50,724 nt of DNA from NCBI RefSeq assembly GCF_030646925.1, contig NZ_JAUSKL010000125.1, positions 1 through 50,724 of the forward strand, given 5' to 3'. A program made the position numbers and the translations under genes. The DNA comes from Candidatus Binatus sp. (GTDB lineage Bacteria; Desulfobacterota; Binatia; Binatales; Binataceae). Below the pieces are notes generated by a model. It was not told the DNA's origin. It was given only the letters and a program-made list of their open reading frames with translations, and made no database searches. Positions 33,008-42,036 of the stretch are shown here, piece by piece; position 1 is the first letter of the stretch, and each line of letters starts with the position of its first letter.

Positions 33008-34375
33008 TTAGTTGATATCCTCGAGGCCGCTGCGAGGCGCCGCAAAGCCGTCGAGATCGCTTCGCGCGAGTTCGAACGCCCGGCTGAAGCTTGCGTGGGT
33101 CCAAATCCCGGTCGACATGTGCGCGCCAAATACCATCATAACGTTCGACAGGATCAGATTGACCATGTAGGCGAACGCTATTCCGTTCGCGCCGAAATCG
33201 CGCGCCAGCGCCGCGCCCAGGATGACCGATAACAAGCCGGAAATGATCGTGATGCTCGCCATCAGCCGGTGATTGCCGGTCATCATGAGCGTGGCGCCGC
33301 ACGAACCGCTGATCACGTTGGCGCACTCGCCGATCCCGAGCAGGGCGAGGACGCTGGCCGCGTTGGAGTAATAGGGACCATAGATCGCCGCAAGGATCGA
33401 GCGCCCGAAAACGATCAAGACGCCCAAAATCAGCAGCGCCGGCAAGCCTGCGACGGCAGCCGATCCCCGCAGCATCCGATCAAGTTGAGCGAATTCTCTC
33501 CGCGCGTACAGCTCTGCTATCAACGGCGGGACGACGCCGTTGACCAGTCCGAGCATCATTCCGATCGGCATTACGAGGAACAGCGCCGTCGAGTAGAGTG
33601 CGACCTCCTGTTGGGTGCGAAAGATTCCGAGGATGAAGACCAACACGGGAGGTGTTCCACCGAACGCAATCGCCGCCAGCAGTAAGGCGCCCGAAATGCG
33701 GACCAACTCGGTGATCGAGGATCCGCCGCTCCCAATCAGTCCCACCAACTTGGGCCTGAGCAAGACGATTCCCGCCGCTACAGCGATGACGCCGGCTATC
33801 GAATGGACCGCGACCACGGCTTTGAATTCGCAATGGCCGTATGCGAGCCAAATGCCGATCAGTGCCGCGGCCGTCAATATGTTCGCCAGCCAGCCTTCCA
33901 CCAGTGAGGCTATCCGAATGTCATGGAACCCGCGGAAGATTTGCGCGAGCAGCGTCTGTCCGGTCACCGTCGCGCCCCAGATTGCGATGAGAACGCTGTA
34001 ACTAGCCAGATAGGTCGAATGAAAAATCCGCGCGTCGAGGTTGCGGAGCAGGAGCGCGAGGATGAAAGCGGTCAGCACCGCACCGCTCACACCGAGGATG
34101 AGGCTATTGGCGATCGCCGTGCGCGCCCGGCCGGGAAGATCGCGGCCAAGCGCGTCGGCGATAATGCGCATCGCGGCCTGCGGAAGTCCGAGTCCTCCGA
34201 CGAGGGCCGCAAAGATGACAACGCTTGCAGCGAGGTAGTATGCGCCGGCTTGAGCCGGCGTCAGCAGGCGCGCGACGAATGCACTGATGCCGAGCGCGGC
34301 GACCGCAGCGGTCAATCTGCCGGTGAGCACCCAGAATCCACCGGATAGCAAGCGGCTCCGCAGCGAATGTTGCAT
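33008..34375 (-). CDS. Wzx-like polysaccharide flippase
   Basis: A 455-residue polytopic membrane protein of the MATE/MVF (oligosaccharide flippase) class, with about 12-14 hydrophobic helices and the family start LLSGGFWVLTGRLTAAVAALGISAF. ATG 34375 is chosen because it overlaps the acetyltransferase stop as TGATG, a classic translational coupling. The central GGVVPPLIAELY-like and GPYYSNAAS regions resemble other Wzx proteins. It should flip lipid-linked repeat units to the periplasmic side before polymerisation. Confidence 0.88.
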   Translation of the reverse strand: MQHSLRSRLLSGGFWVLTGRLTAAVAALGISAFVARLLTPAQAGAYYLAASVVIFAALVGGLGLPQAAMRIIADALGRDLPGRARTAIANSLILGVSGAVLTAFILALLLRNLDARIFHSTYLASYSVLIAIWGATVTGQTLLAQIFRGFHDIRIASLVEGWLANILTAAALIGIWLAYGHCEFKAVVAVHSIAGVIAVAAGIVLLRPKLVGLIGSGGSSITELVRISGALLLAAIAFGGTPPVLVFILGIFRTQQEVALYSTALFLVMPIGMMLGLVNGVVPPLIAELYARREFAQLDRMLRGSAAVAGLPALLILGVLIVFGRSILAAIYGPYYSNAASVLALLGIGECANVISGSCGATLMMTGNHRLMASITIISGLLSVILGAALARDFGANGIAFAYMVNLILSNVMMVFGAHMSTGIWTHASFSRAFELARSDLDGFAAPRSGLEDIN

Positions 34376-34935
34376 CACTCGCCGACCCGCCGCGGGCGCC
34401 TCGAGGCCCCCCGGGTCTTGATGACGCTCGCGGGAGTTCCTACTGCGATTGACATCGGCGGAACGTTGCAGGTCACTACCGATCCAGCGCCTATTACCGA
34501 TCCATGTCCAATCGTCACTCCGTCCAGCACCGTGAAGCGTGCGCCAAGCCACACGTCGTTCTCGATCTTGACTCCCTGCTGGGTGACACCTTGCAGCCTG
34601 ATCGGGATTGAAGGATCAACGTAAACGTGGGCGGCCGGGATGATGACGCAGGAGGTCGCAATACGGATGTCATCCCCGATTTCGGCGCCCCCGTGACCGT
34701 AGATCATGACGTACGGATGGATGCCGACGTTGCGGCCGTAAGAAAGGAGCATCGCGCCGGGGAGGACGTAGCTATAGTCGCCAAGTTCGATTCTATCTCC
34801 TCAGTCGGCAACAATCCGGCTGCCGCGACCGACGAAAACTCCCGCGCCGAGTTGGACCTTTCCACCAACTGTCGCTCCGCGCTCTTTGCATCGCAAGCCC
34901 AGGCGGGCGGCAATTTTGGCTCTGAGACTAAGCAT
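34375..34935 (-). pseudogene. Hexapeptide-repeat acyltransferase gene with in-frame TGA
   Basis: A left-handed beta-helix (LbetaH) acetyltransferase. Read through, it is 186 codons from ATG 34935, which overlaps the upstream sulfotransferase stop by eight bases (ATGCTTAG), so this start is well supported. Codon 45 is TGA (34801-34803), and the same frame continues as GDRIELGDYSYVLPGAML. Downstream are good hexapeptide turns (GAEIGDDIRIATSCVI, IENDVWLGARFTVLDGVTIGHGSVIGAGSVV), the acyl-CoA/active-site area. The open part from 34752 lacks the N-terminal coils. TGA serves as a normal stop in many other genes here, so this looks like a nonsense change or an error. Confidence 0.8.
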
Positions 34936-35890
34936 GATGCTCCGCGCGATCTTCTTCTTCCGGTGACGATCTCCACGCGGAGAGATCTCTTTGGATCAGA
35001 TCTTCCAGTTTGACAATGTCGGGCTTGAGTAGTTCAAGAAGTTTCGCGCGGTCGGCGGGATCGAGGCGCACCGGATCGGAACTGTAGTACAATCGTTTCA
35101 GCGAGATCATCGCGCGCTTCGGCAATACGGCCGTGAGCAGACGCTTCGCGCCGCTCCTTTGGACGAACCGGTTTACCTTCGGCATCCGTAGGGTCATCGA
35201 GCCGTTGACCTTCGCCGCCGACAGCGGGACCATCCCGGCCGAGAGGCCGAGCAACCCGGCGACGCCGTCGATCGCGCGATCCATCTTTTGCAGATCCTCG
35301 TGCAGGATCACTTTGACCCGGGCTGGATCGAAAACCCTAAAATAGCGCTTCACCTGCTGGTAGTACTGGCTTTTTCCGAGCAAGTTCCATTCCGCGCAAT
35401 CGGCGTATCCATTCAGCGCCTCTTCGATGAATGGCCGGCGCATCAATCCCTGGTTAAGATGCATCAGATAGTCGGAAAACGCCCTTTCGACCGGATTTCT
35501 TAGAAGGATGATGATCCTGGCGTCGGGAATGGATGACTTTATTTCTCGGGCGGCACACTGCGATGCCAGATAAGTGGTACTGCATTCGCCAATCGCGCGA
35601 GCCTTCGATGCTCTTGAAAACAGCCGCACGTAGTCATTCCATTCTTTGGCGTGCGCTAGATGTAACTGGCTTTTCATTCCGCTCGCGATGAACGCCTTGA
35701 CGTCAGGTAAGCGCAGGCCCGGATACAACTGTTCGAAGTCAATGTCCTTGGAGAAGTAACTCGGCTCCTTGATCGGGCACATGAACACTTCGGGGTGATT
35801 ACAAAGAGCCCGATACAGTAATGTCGTGCCCGAGCGAGGGGCGCCAACGACGAAGAAGTTCGGAAGCGGATCGTTAGGGTCGTTGGTCAC
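34928..35890 (-). CDS. PAPS-dependent sulfotransferase (EPS locus)
   Basis: A 320-residue sulfotransferase transferring sulfate from PAPS to a glycan or lipid. The 5'-phosphosulfate loop is GAPRSGTT (Gly16 onward) and the 3'-phosphate loop is IILLRNPVERAFSDYLMHLNQG, both with conserved Arg/Ser residues. GTG 35890 is the start because GGAGAA lies seven bases upstream; the in-frame TTG eight codons earlier has none. It overlaps the acetyltransferase by eight bases. It points to sulfate decoration of the exopolysaccharide. No sulfate activation genes (cysDN/C) are present in the window. Confidence 0.88.
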   Translation of the reverse strand: MTNDPNDPLPNFFVVGAPRSGTTLLYRALCNHPEVFMCPIKEPSYFSKDIDFEQLYPGLRLPDVKAFIASGMKSQLHLAHAKEWNDYVRLFSRASKARAIGECSTTYLASQCAAREIKSSIPDARIIILLRNPVERAFSDYLMHLNQGLMRRPFIEEALNGYADCAEWNLLGKSQYYQQVKRYFRVFDPARVKVILHEDLQKMDRAIDGVAGLLGLSAGMVPLSAAKVNGSMTLRMPKVNRFVQRSGAKRLLTAVLPKRAMISLKRLYYSSDPVRLDPADRAKLLELLKPDIVKLEDLIQRDLSAWRSSPEEEDRAEHHA

Positions 35891-35915
35891 AGGAAGTTCT
35901 CCGTGCAGTCGCAAG

Positions 35916-36764
35916 TTACTGACAGGATTTTCGATCGTGCGCCTTTTCCTGCGGTCTCAATATGAATACGTGGCACGACGCGCCAAACCAGCGCGCAAGG
36001 AGGCGGCGCGTTTCGATTCCCATAGAAGGAAAGAGACTGAAGCCGGTATAGAACAAGCCATTGTCACCCTGCCCGACGACTTCGAATCCATGCCTCCGAA
36101 ATGTTCGCCGCCACACCTGAGCGCGGAAACGGAATAGCTCGTGCACCGAGGTCGGCGCAGCGCCGTGCGCGGCGGGGAACAGGGCGCGTGAAAAGGCGTA
36201 GAGCTTTCCAGATTTTCGCATCGAGTCACGCAAATCGGGCGATCGTCCACCGAGGACGTCGCGGCGCCCGGCGAGATATCGAACCGCAAATGCGTAGTGC
36301 GCTATGCTGGTCCAGAATCGCCAGGCGGACGACGGCAGCAAGCAAACGAAAATTCCCGTTTCTGGATTAAGGACGCGACGGATCTCGGGCAGTAGCAAAT
36401 CCAGGTCCGCAGGCGTGACATGCTCGAGCACATTCGACGAAAAGATCGCATCCGCCGCGCCGGAACGCACCGGGATTGCGGTTCCGTCGTAGATAACAAG
36501 ATTGGAGTATCCCGCTTCGGGCCGGACCGCGACCTCAAGCGGTAGCACGACGCAGCCCCAAGATTTCAGCAGCGAAGCTTGATACCCGTCGCCCGCGCCG
36601 ACATCAATCACGAACGCACCGGCTTTGAACATTCGCTTGACGCCGTTCAGTTCAGCGGCGCGCGCAGTCTCGAGCCGAAAAGGAACATTAGTTTGATCGT
36701 CAGCGGGCATCGTCAATTGTTGGATCACGCTGTAGTTGGTATTTTCGCGGCGCGGCGATTTCAC
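35916..36764 (-). CDS. SAM-dependent methyltransferase (EPS locus)
   Basis: A 282-residue class I methyltransferase. Motif I is VIDVGAGDGYQASLL; motif II PLEVAVRPEAG; motif IV DAIFSSNVLEHVTP. The start is GTG 36764; MPADDQT, 18 codons in, is a possible later start. The stop is 25 bases before the sulfotransferase start. It probably methylates a sugar residue or nucleotide-sugar. Basic C-terminal tail (RPQEKAHDRK). Confidence 0.82.
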   Translation of the reverse strand: MKSPRRENTNYSVIQQLTMPADDQTNVPFRLETARAAELNGVKRMFKAGAFVIDVGAGDGYQASLLKSWGCVVLPLEVAVRPEAGYSNLVIYDGTAIPVRSGAADAIFSSNVLEHVTPADLDLLLPEIRRVLNPETGIFVCLLPSSAWRFWTSIAHYAFAVRYLAGRRDVLGGRSPDLRDSMRKSGKLYAFSRALFPAAHGAAPTSVHELFRFRAQVWRRTFRRHGFEVVGQGDNGLFYTGFSLFPSMGIETRRLLARWFGASCHVFILRPQEKAHDRKSCQ

Positions 36765-36857
36765 GAAGACTTGGCGGAATGGCGAGTTGTCAGAGTGAGA
36801 GAAGGAACTGAGTTGAGTCGTGATGTCAGCAACTCGGCGATGGACCCGGGCAAGTTT

Positions 36858-37868
36858 CTAAGGCGCGTAGTTCGCGCACGATGCCCGTACCTGTCGAATC
36901 GCATCGAGATACGCCTTCGCGCGCCGATCGCGCCAGATATTTTTGCCTTCCGAATAGATCCAAACGTACGGCTCACCGGTGCCGTACGCGATTGACAAAC
37001 GACCGGTAAATCGCGGCGCCGATTCGAGTGAGAAGTTCTCTGGACTTACATAGCGGCCTACTGGCCACAGACCCAACGCGACCGACACACTGCCCGGAGC
37101 GACGCCGTTGTGTGCGAGATTTGGCGCGTATGCATTGCGCGTTTGTTCGAGGATAAGAGCGGGACGTTCGTAGAGGTAAGACCGCTCAGGCGCGAGGATA
37201 AGGCTCTGGAAATGCGCCTGCACAAGCCCGTCCCAGAAGCGGGTGCTCAATTCGTATTCCTTGCGCGCCTCGATGTTCCCAGGATTCTGCGCCTGGATCA
37301 GAGCTTCCGGCATCACGATTAGCGCGGCTGCGGGAAATTGGCCCTTGATGGCGGCGCCGACCTGCTTACCCAGTTGGAAGAGACGTTCTCCCTTATCGGG
37401 AATATTCGGATCGGCCGACCAAAGACCTTGATGGTCTTCGAGATCGAGCGAGATTCCTTTGAAGCCCGCGTACCGGGCGAGGTGAGCTGCGTCGCGAAAG
37501 TCGCCGACGATTTGCCTGAGCTGCGCATCGCTCAGCAGATTCACCGCCGCCGCATGCCATCGATTGTTGTGCACATAAATGTGCAGAAAATTATCGCTGA
37601 TACCGACCTTTGAGTTGCCAATCTGGAACTGTCTTGCTCGACCGTAGGCTGGGCCATGCTCATCGTCGCCAACCGAATCCTGCCAGTTGGTAACGAGGTT
37701 CAGAACAAAGAATCCATCGACTCCTGAGTTTTGCCAATGCTCAGGATCCGACTCGGCCAGGTCGATTCCGAACAGCAGGATTTTCGGACAGGCCGCGGAG
37801 GCGTACCCGATCGTTACTAGTGAAACAAGAATGGCCAGCGCAAAAGTATGGCTATAGCGAATAGTCAT
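36858..37868 (-). CDS. Exported TIM-barrel-like protein in the EPS locus
   Basis: A 336-residue secreted protein. A signal peptide (FALAILVSLVTIGYASA) is followed by an early strand KILLFGIDLAESDPEHWQ. A central strand with acidic end, YAGFKGISLDLEDHQGLW, resembles the catalytic strand of glycoside-hydrolase-like barrels, with adjacent Asp and Glu. The later block LIVMPEALIQAQ adds another strand ending in Glu. It may trim or modify the polysaccharide in the periplasm or outside, but no family is firmly recognised. It lies between a GT4 gene and a methyltransferase gene of the same strand. Confidence 0.6.
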   Translation of the reverse strand: MTIRYSHTFALAILVSLVTIGYASAACPKILLFGIDLAESDPEHWQNSGVDGFFVLNLVTNWQDSVGDDEHGPAYGRARQFQIGNSKVGISDNFLHIYVHNNRWHAAAVNLLSDAQLRQIVGDFRDAAHLARYAGFKGISLDLEDHQGLWSADPNIPDKGERLFQLGKQVGAAIKGQFPAAALIVMPEALIQAQNPGNIEARKEYELSTRFWDGLVQAHFQSLILAPERSYLYERPALILEQTRNAYAPNLAHNGVAPGSVSVALGLWPVGRYVSPENFSLESAPRFTGRLSIAYGTGEPYVWIYSEGKNIWRDRRAKAYLDAIRQVRASCANYAP

Positions 37869-37916
37869 TCGGTCAAGCTCCTGGCTATTCTATCGGCAAA
37901 TCGGACTGAGTATCTA

Positions 37917-39059
37917 TTAGCGCCGGTCATTGGCAAGTTCAAGGTAAAGTTGCTCGTATGCGTTGACGACGGCAGGCAGCGAAAAACGCTCGATCACCCG
38001 TTGACGCGCTGCGCAGCCCAGCGCACGGCGCCCTTCCGCATCGAGACTAAGCAGCTTCGCGCAGGCCTGCGCGAGCGCGTCCGAGTCGCGCGGCGGAACA
38101 ATTGCTCCGCTGTTGCCAATGATGAAACCCGAGTCGCCCACGTCGGTCGCGACGCACGGAACGCCACAGGACATCGCCTCGATCAAAACGTTGGGACAGG
38201 ACTCGCCATCGGAGGAAGGCAGGCAGAACAAATCGAATGAGTTCATCAGATCGGCGACATCGTGGCGTTCGCCGAGTAACTGGATGGAGTCCAAGATTCC
38301 CAATTTGCCGGCCAGGCCGGTGAGCCGCTCATTGTCCGGCGTCAGGCCGGCGCCGGCCAGCACTCCGCACAGACTCGGCATCCGGCTTTTGAGTTGCGCG
38401 AATGCCCGCAGAAAATTCGGGTGATCCTTCATCGGATTGTCGCGCGAGACGAGCCCAATCACAGGATCGCTTTGATTGATTTCGAGTTCCCGGCGGATGC
38501 GCTCGCGAGCACCGCAGTCCGGGCTGAAAGCCTCGAGGTCGCCTCCAGTGGGTATGTACTTCCAGCGCGAGGGGCTATAGCCGAAATGCTCGTGCCACAG
38601 CCGCGATGCGTCGGAGCAGACAACGGTAGCGGACGGGACCGACGACAGGGCTGCGAGCAGTCTGAAGATCAATTTGAAGCTCATCGGATAGGGATTGAAA
38701 TCGAGTCCGGCGGCGTGGACGCTCCAGCAGAGACGCGCGCGGCGGTCCGCCGCTAGTGCGACCAATCCTGCGAGATTTGCGTGATACATCCAGGTCTGGA
38801 TGACATCGAATTTGCCCGCGCGACAGATTTTCAGCAGTTGCCACAGAGCGACGATCGAGGTCGGATTACTCGATAATCCAAGCGCCGTGACTGGCACGCC
38901 GAGTTCCTTGATTCTCGGACCGATCGTTCCAAGCTCGCGAAGTGAAACTACTTCGCTCTCGAATTTCTCGCGGTCCTGATGCTGCAATAGCTTGAGCAGT
39001 ATCATCTCGGCGCCGCCGGTCGTGAGGTTGGTTATCAGATGCAGTACACGCAATTTCAC
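37917..39059 (-). CDS. Glycosyltransferase family 4
   Basis: A 380-residue GT-B retaining glycosyltransferase acting at the cytoplasmic membrane. The acceptor loop is LHLITNLTTGGAEMILLKLL at the N-terminus, and the donor motif is LPSSDGESCPNVLIEAMSCG (E-x7-E). IGLVSRDNPMKDHPNFLRAFA is the usual nucleotide-side segment. Start GTG 39059 has CAGGAG about ten bases upstream; ATG 39083 is an alternative. A longer open frame to 39209 overlaps the methyltransferase and is not used. It adds one sugar to the lipid-linked repeat unit. Confidence 0.9.
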   Translation of the reverse strand: MKLRVLHLITNLTTGGAEMILLKLLQHQDREKFESEVVSLRELGTIGPRIKELGVPVTALGLSSNPTSIVALWQLLKICRAGKFDVIQTWMYHANLAGLVALAADRRARLCWSVHAAGLDFNPYPMSFKLIFRLLAALSSVPSATVVCSDASRLWHEHFGYSPSRWKYIPTGGDLEAFSPDCGARERIRRELEINQSDPVIGLVSRDNPMKDHPNFLRAFAQLKSRMPSLCGVLAGAGLTPDNERLTGLAGKLGILDSIQLLGERHDVADLMNSFDLFCLPSSDGESCPNVLIEAMSCGVPCVATDVGDSGFIIGNSGAIVPPRDSDALAQACAKLLSLDAEGRRALGCAARQRVIERFSLPAVVNAYEQLYLELANDRR

Positions 39060-39174
39060 TACAGGGCGCTCCTGAGAAAGCATCGGGGATCGCAAACCAA
39101 GCCGAATTTTCGATTCCAGCACCAAAGGCGATCGAGCGGTCATGCCGGACGTCTTGGCGCCGACGATCGGTAGA

Positions 39175-40023
39175 TCAGGCTTGCGCTGGGGATTCACGCT
39201 TGATTGCAACTGCGCACCAATACGGCGGCGAATCGGAAAAACTGACGTTTTCGAAGCCGGCCGACTCGAGCATCGCGGCGATTTCCGCGCGGGTGAAGCG
39301 GCGCTCGAGACGGGTACCGAATCGATCCAGGGCGTCGGTGCGCATAACGTAAAATGATGCGTCGCGATAGTAACTGAGCGGCCAATTGGCGGGGAGACGA
39401 TGGTATCGATCGAGCAAACGGCCGAGCCGCGCCAGCGGAAAATAGACGACGCCGGCGAACAGTTGACTCAGTCCGTAACGAAGCGGCCCCGGAAGCCGCG
39501 CGATGCCGAGCCGCAACAGGTTCGAGAGTTGCCAGGTCGCGCGATACCACAACGGCCGATTGTCGAAGGCATAGTAGAGGTAGATCAGGAACGGGGCGCC
39601 GCGCTTGAGTTTGGCGGCGATGGCGCGAATCGCTGCCGCGGTATCCGGCAGATGATGCAGCACACCAAGCGAGAAGGCGAAATCGAGCGACTCGTCGGGA
39701 AACGGCAGCGAATCGACGCTGGCGAGATGAAAATCGGCGTTTTCGATTCCCGCCAGATTGAGCCGCGCGACTTCGAGCGCCTCCGCGCTCGCATCGATCA
39801 GATGAAGTCTGGCGACCCTGGGCGCGACCAGCATCGCCCAGCGTCCGCTCCCGCAGCCGATATCAGCGCCGACGCCGCCATTTTCGGGAAGTGACGCCCA
39901 CGGAAAATTCGCAAAATAGCGCTCGAATAGTTCACGGCGCTCCGCGGCTTCGAGTTCGCGCTGCGTGAATCGGCTCCACTCGTAGCCAAAGCCTGCAATC
40001 GTTCGCGCATCCGAATTGGACAT
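39175..40023 (-). CDS. SAM-dependent methyltransferase (EPS locus)
   Basis: A 282-residue class I methyltransferase with motif I VGADIGCGSGRWAML, motif II LHLIDASAEALEVA and motif IV FAFSLGVLHHLPD. The sequence WSRFTQRELE and the closing segment SFYVMRTDALDRFGTRLERRFTR (two pieces) are like UbiE/SAM-methyltransferase domains found in glycan clusters. ATG 40023 lies eight bases after the asparagine synthase stop. It is probably co-translated with its neighbours and methylates a sugar residue. Confidence 0.85.
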   Translation of the reverse strand: MSNSDARTIAGFGYEWSRFTQRELEAAERRELFERYFANFPWASLPENGGVGADIGCGSGRWAMLVAPRVARLHLIDASAEALEVARLNLAGIENADFHLASVDSLPFPDESLDFAFSLGVLHHLPDTAAAIRAIAAKLKRGAPFLIYLYYAFDNRPLWYRATWQLSNLLRLGIARLPGPLRYGLSQLFAGVVYFPLARLGRLLDRYHRLPANWPLSYYRDASFYVMRTDALDRFGTRLERRFTRAEIAAMLESAGFENVSFSDSPPYWCAVAIKRESPAQA

Positions 40024-40031
40024 GATCGTCG

Positions 40032-41981
40032 TTACGCGCTGATCGAATGAGTCATCGGATGAAGTCGAGACAGAGACGCGGCGCTTGCCTGGTCGATAAA
40101 AGTGCGATGCCACATCTCGAGCATCAGCAGCGCCCAGAGCTGGGTTTGGCGATCGCGCGCCCCGCTGGTGTGCTCGTCGATGAGCGTCTTGACACGACTA
40201 GTATTGAAGTAACCGCGGTTGACGGCGGCCGGGCTGAGCAACACCTCGCGCAATAAATTGTGCCAGTTGCCTCTCATCCAATGGTCGAGCGGCACTCCAA
40301 AACCCATTTTACGGCGATTGAGTATCGCATCGGGCAGGATGCCGCGCAGCGCCGACTTGAAGATCGTCTTGCCTGCCGGTTCCCGCCAGTTCATTTTGAG
40401 GCGCGTGGGAAGGCGCGCAACGAATTCCATGAATTCATGATCCAGCATCGGCGAGCGCGCCTCGAGACCGACCGCCATCGTTGCTCGATCGACTTTCACG
40501 AGCAGATCGTCGGGCAGATACGATCGGACATCGACGCTCAGGATCGAATCGAGCGGTTCGATCGCGCGCGACCCGTCGTAGAGGCTTGCTAGATTCGGCG
40601 CGTCCGAACGCCTCGCATGCTCCGCAAAGCTGCCGCTGTAGAGCAGACGTTTTTCGTCGTCATCGAAGACCGTCATCAAGCCGCCGTAAGCGGATTTCCA
40701 GTCGCGGCCGAGCGCGTCGATCAGAGCCTTCATGCGGCGCTTGAGACGCCGGGTCGATCCGAGCACCGAGTAACCGGCCGACACGCCCGCCCCTAGCGCG
40801 CGACGAAGCGGCACCGGCAGATTGCGGAGATTGTACGCGAGCATCGCAACCGCGTAGCGCCGGTAGCCGGCAAAGTTCTCGTCGCCGGCATCGCCATTGA
40901 GCGCTACGGTCACGTAACGGCGCGCAAGCTTGGAGAGGTAGTAAACCGGAATCGCCGACGAATCCGCGTACGGCTCGTCGTAGAACCACGCCAACTCGCT
41001 GATAACGTCGGCGGCGTCGGGAGATTCGACGATGAATTCATGATGATCGGTTTGGAAGGCGGCCGCAACCATGCGGGCGTAGCGAGTCTCGTCGTAATCG
41101 GTTTCCTTGAAACCGATCGAAAATGTTTTCACCGGACGGCTGCTGAGGCGGCTCATCAGCGCGACGATTGCGCTTGAATCCACGCCGCCGCTGAGGAACG
41201 CACCGAGCGGAACGTCGCTAGTCAGGCGTATCCTGACGCTGTCGGTCAGGCGCCGAATAATTTCGCCGCGTGCATCCGGCTCGCTGATCGCGAGCTTCGG
41301 TTCGTAGTCGAGCGTCCAGTAACGATGGATCTGGACGCGGGCATTTTCGAACAGCAGATAATGCGCGGGCGCCAGTTTATTGATCCCGCTAAACGCACTT
41401 TGCGGACCGAGCAGGTACCCGAGCGTGAGATATTGGTCGATTCCGGCGGCATCCGGTTGCGCGTTTACCGAAGGATGGGCGAGCAGAGCTTTCGCTTCGG
41501 AGCCAAAGATCAGGTGGCGGCCGTCGAAACGATAGTAGAGAGGTTTCTTGCCGAGGCGATCGCGAGCCAGCAACAGACGCCGCGCGCGTTCGTCCCAAAT
41601 CGCAAAGGCAAACATCCCCTTCAGCGTCTCGACGCACTTGGCGCCGAGCTCCTCATAGAGATGCACGATCACTTCGGTGTCGGTGTGGGAACGGAAGCGA
41701 TGACCGCGTTTTTCCAGCCAGGGGCGCAATTCCGCGTAGTTGTAAATCTCGCCATTGAAAACGATGTACACCGACTGATCTTCGTTGACGATCGGCTGGC
41801 GGCCCTCCGGCCTGAGATCGATGATCGACAGCCGGCGATGACCCAGGCCGACGCCCGGCCCGAGGTAGAGACCCTCATCGTCAGGTCCGCGATGGCGCAG
41901 CATATCGCGCATCGTGATCAGAACGCCCGGGTCGATCCGCTCGCGCGGATCGCTGCTGACGATGCCACAAATACCGCACAT
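40032..41981 (-). CDS. asnB: Asparagine synthase (glutamine-hydrolysing), EPS type
   Basis: A 649-residue two-domain enzyme. The N-terminal class II glutaminase starts at the nucleophile Cys2 (MCGICGIV) with RHRGPDDEG and NGEIYNYAEL. The synthetase domain carries the PP-loop SGGVDSSAIVALM near residue 260. It makes asparagine from aspartate, glutamine and ATP, or in EPS loci amidates a sugar acid or other carboxylate. Homologues are typical in exosortase/XrtA-linked and other EPS clusters, where they probably modify a precursor, so housekeeping asparagine synthesis is not the only option. The methyltransferase starts eight bases after it. Confidence 0.93.
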   Translation of the reverse strand: MCGICGIVSSDPRERIDPGVLITMRDMLRHRGPDDEGLYLGPGVGLGHRRLSIIDLRPEGRQPIVNEDQSVYIVFNGEIYNYAELRPWLEKRGHRFRSHTDTEVIVHLYEELGAKCVETLKGMFAFAIWDERARRLLLARDRLGKKPLYYRFDGRHLIFGSEAKALLAHPSVNAQPDAAGIDQYLTLGYLLGPQSAFSGINKLAPAHYLLFENARVQIHRYWTLDYEPKLAISEPDARGEIIRRLTDSVRIRLTSDVPLGAFLSGGVDSSAIVALMSRLSSRPVKTFSIGFKETDYDETRYARMVAAAFQTDHHEFIVESPDAADVISELAWFYDEPYADSSAIPVYYLSKLARRYVTVALNGDAGDENFAGYRRYAVAMLAYNLRNLPVPLRRALGAGVSAGYSVLGSTRRLKRRMKALIDALGRDWKSAYGGLMTVFDDDEKRLLYSGSFAEHARRSDAPNLASLYDGSRAIEPLDSILSVDVRSYLPDDLLVKVDRATMAVGLEARSPMLDHEFMEFVARLPTRLKMNWREPAGKTIFKSALRGILPDAILNRRKMGFGVPLDHWMRGNWHNLLREVLLSPAAVNRGYFNTSRVKTLIDEHTSGARDRQTQLWALLMLEMWHRTFIDQASAASLSRLHPMTHSISA

Positions 41982-42036
41982 AGCTTGAAATTTTTTCTAC
42001 GAGGCGCGACGAATACTTACAGCGAATACTACTACG

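Noticed and set aside
34801-34803. TGA as selenocysteine
   Set aside because: Hexapeptide acyltransferases use no selenocysteine, no SECIS-like hairpin is evident right after it, and no selA/B/C gene is in the window.
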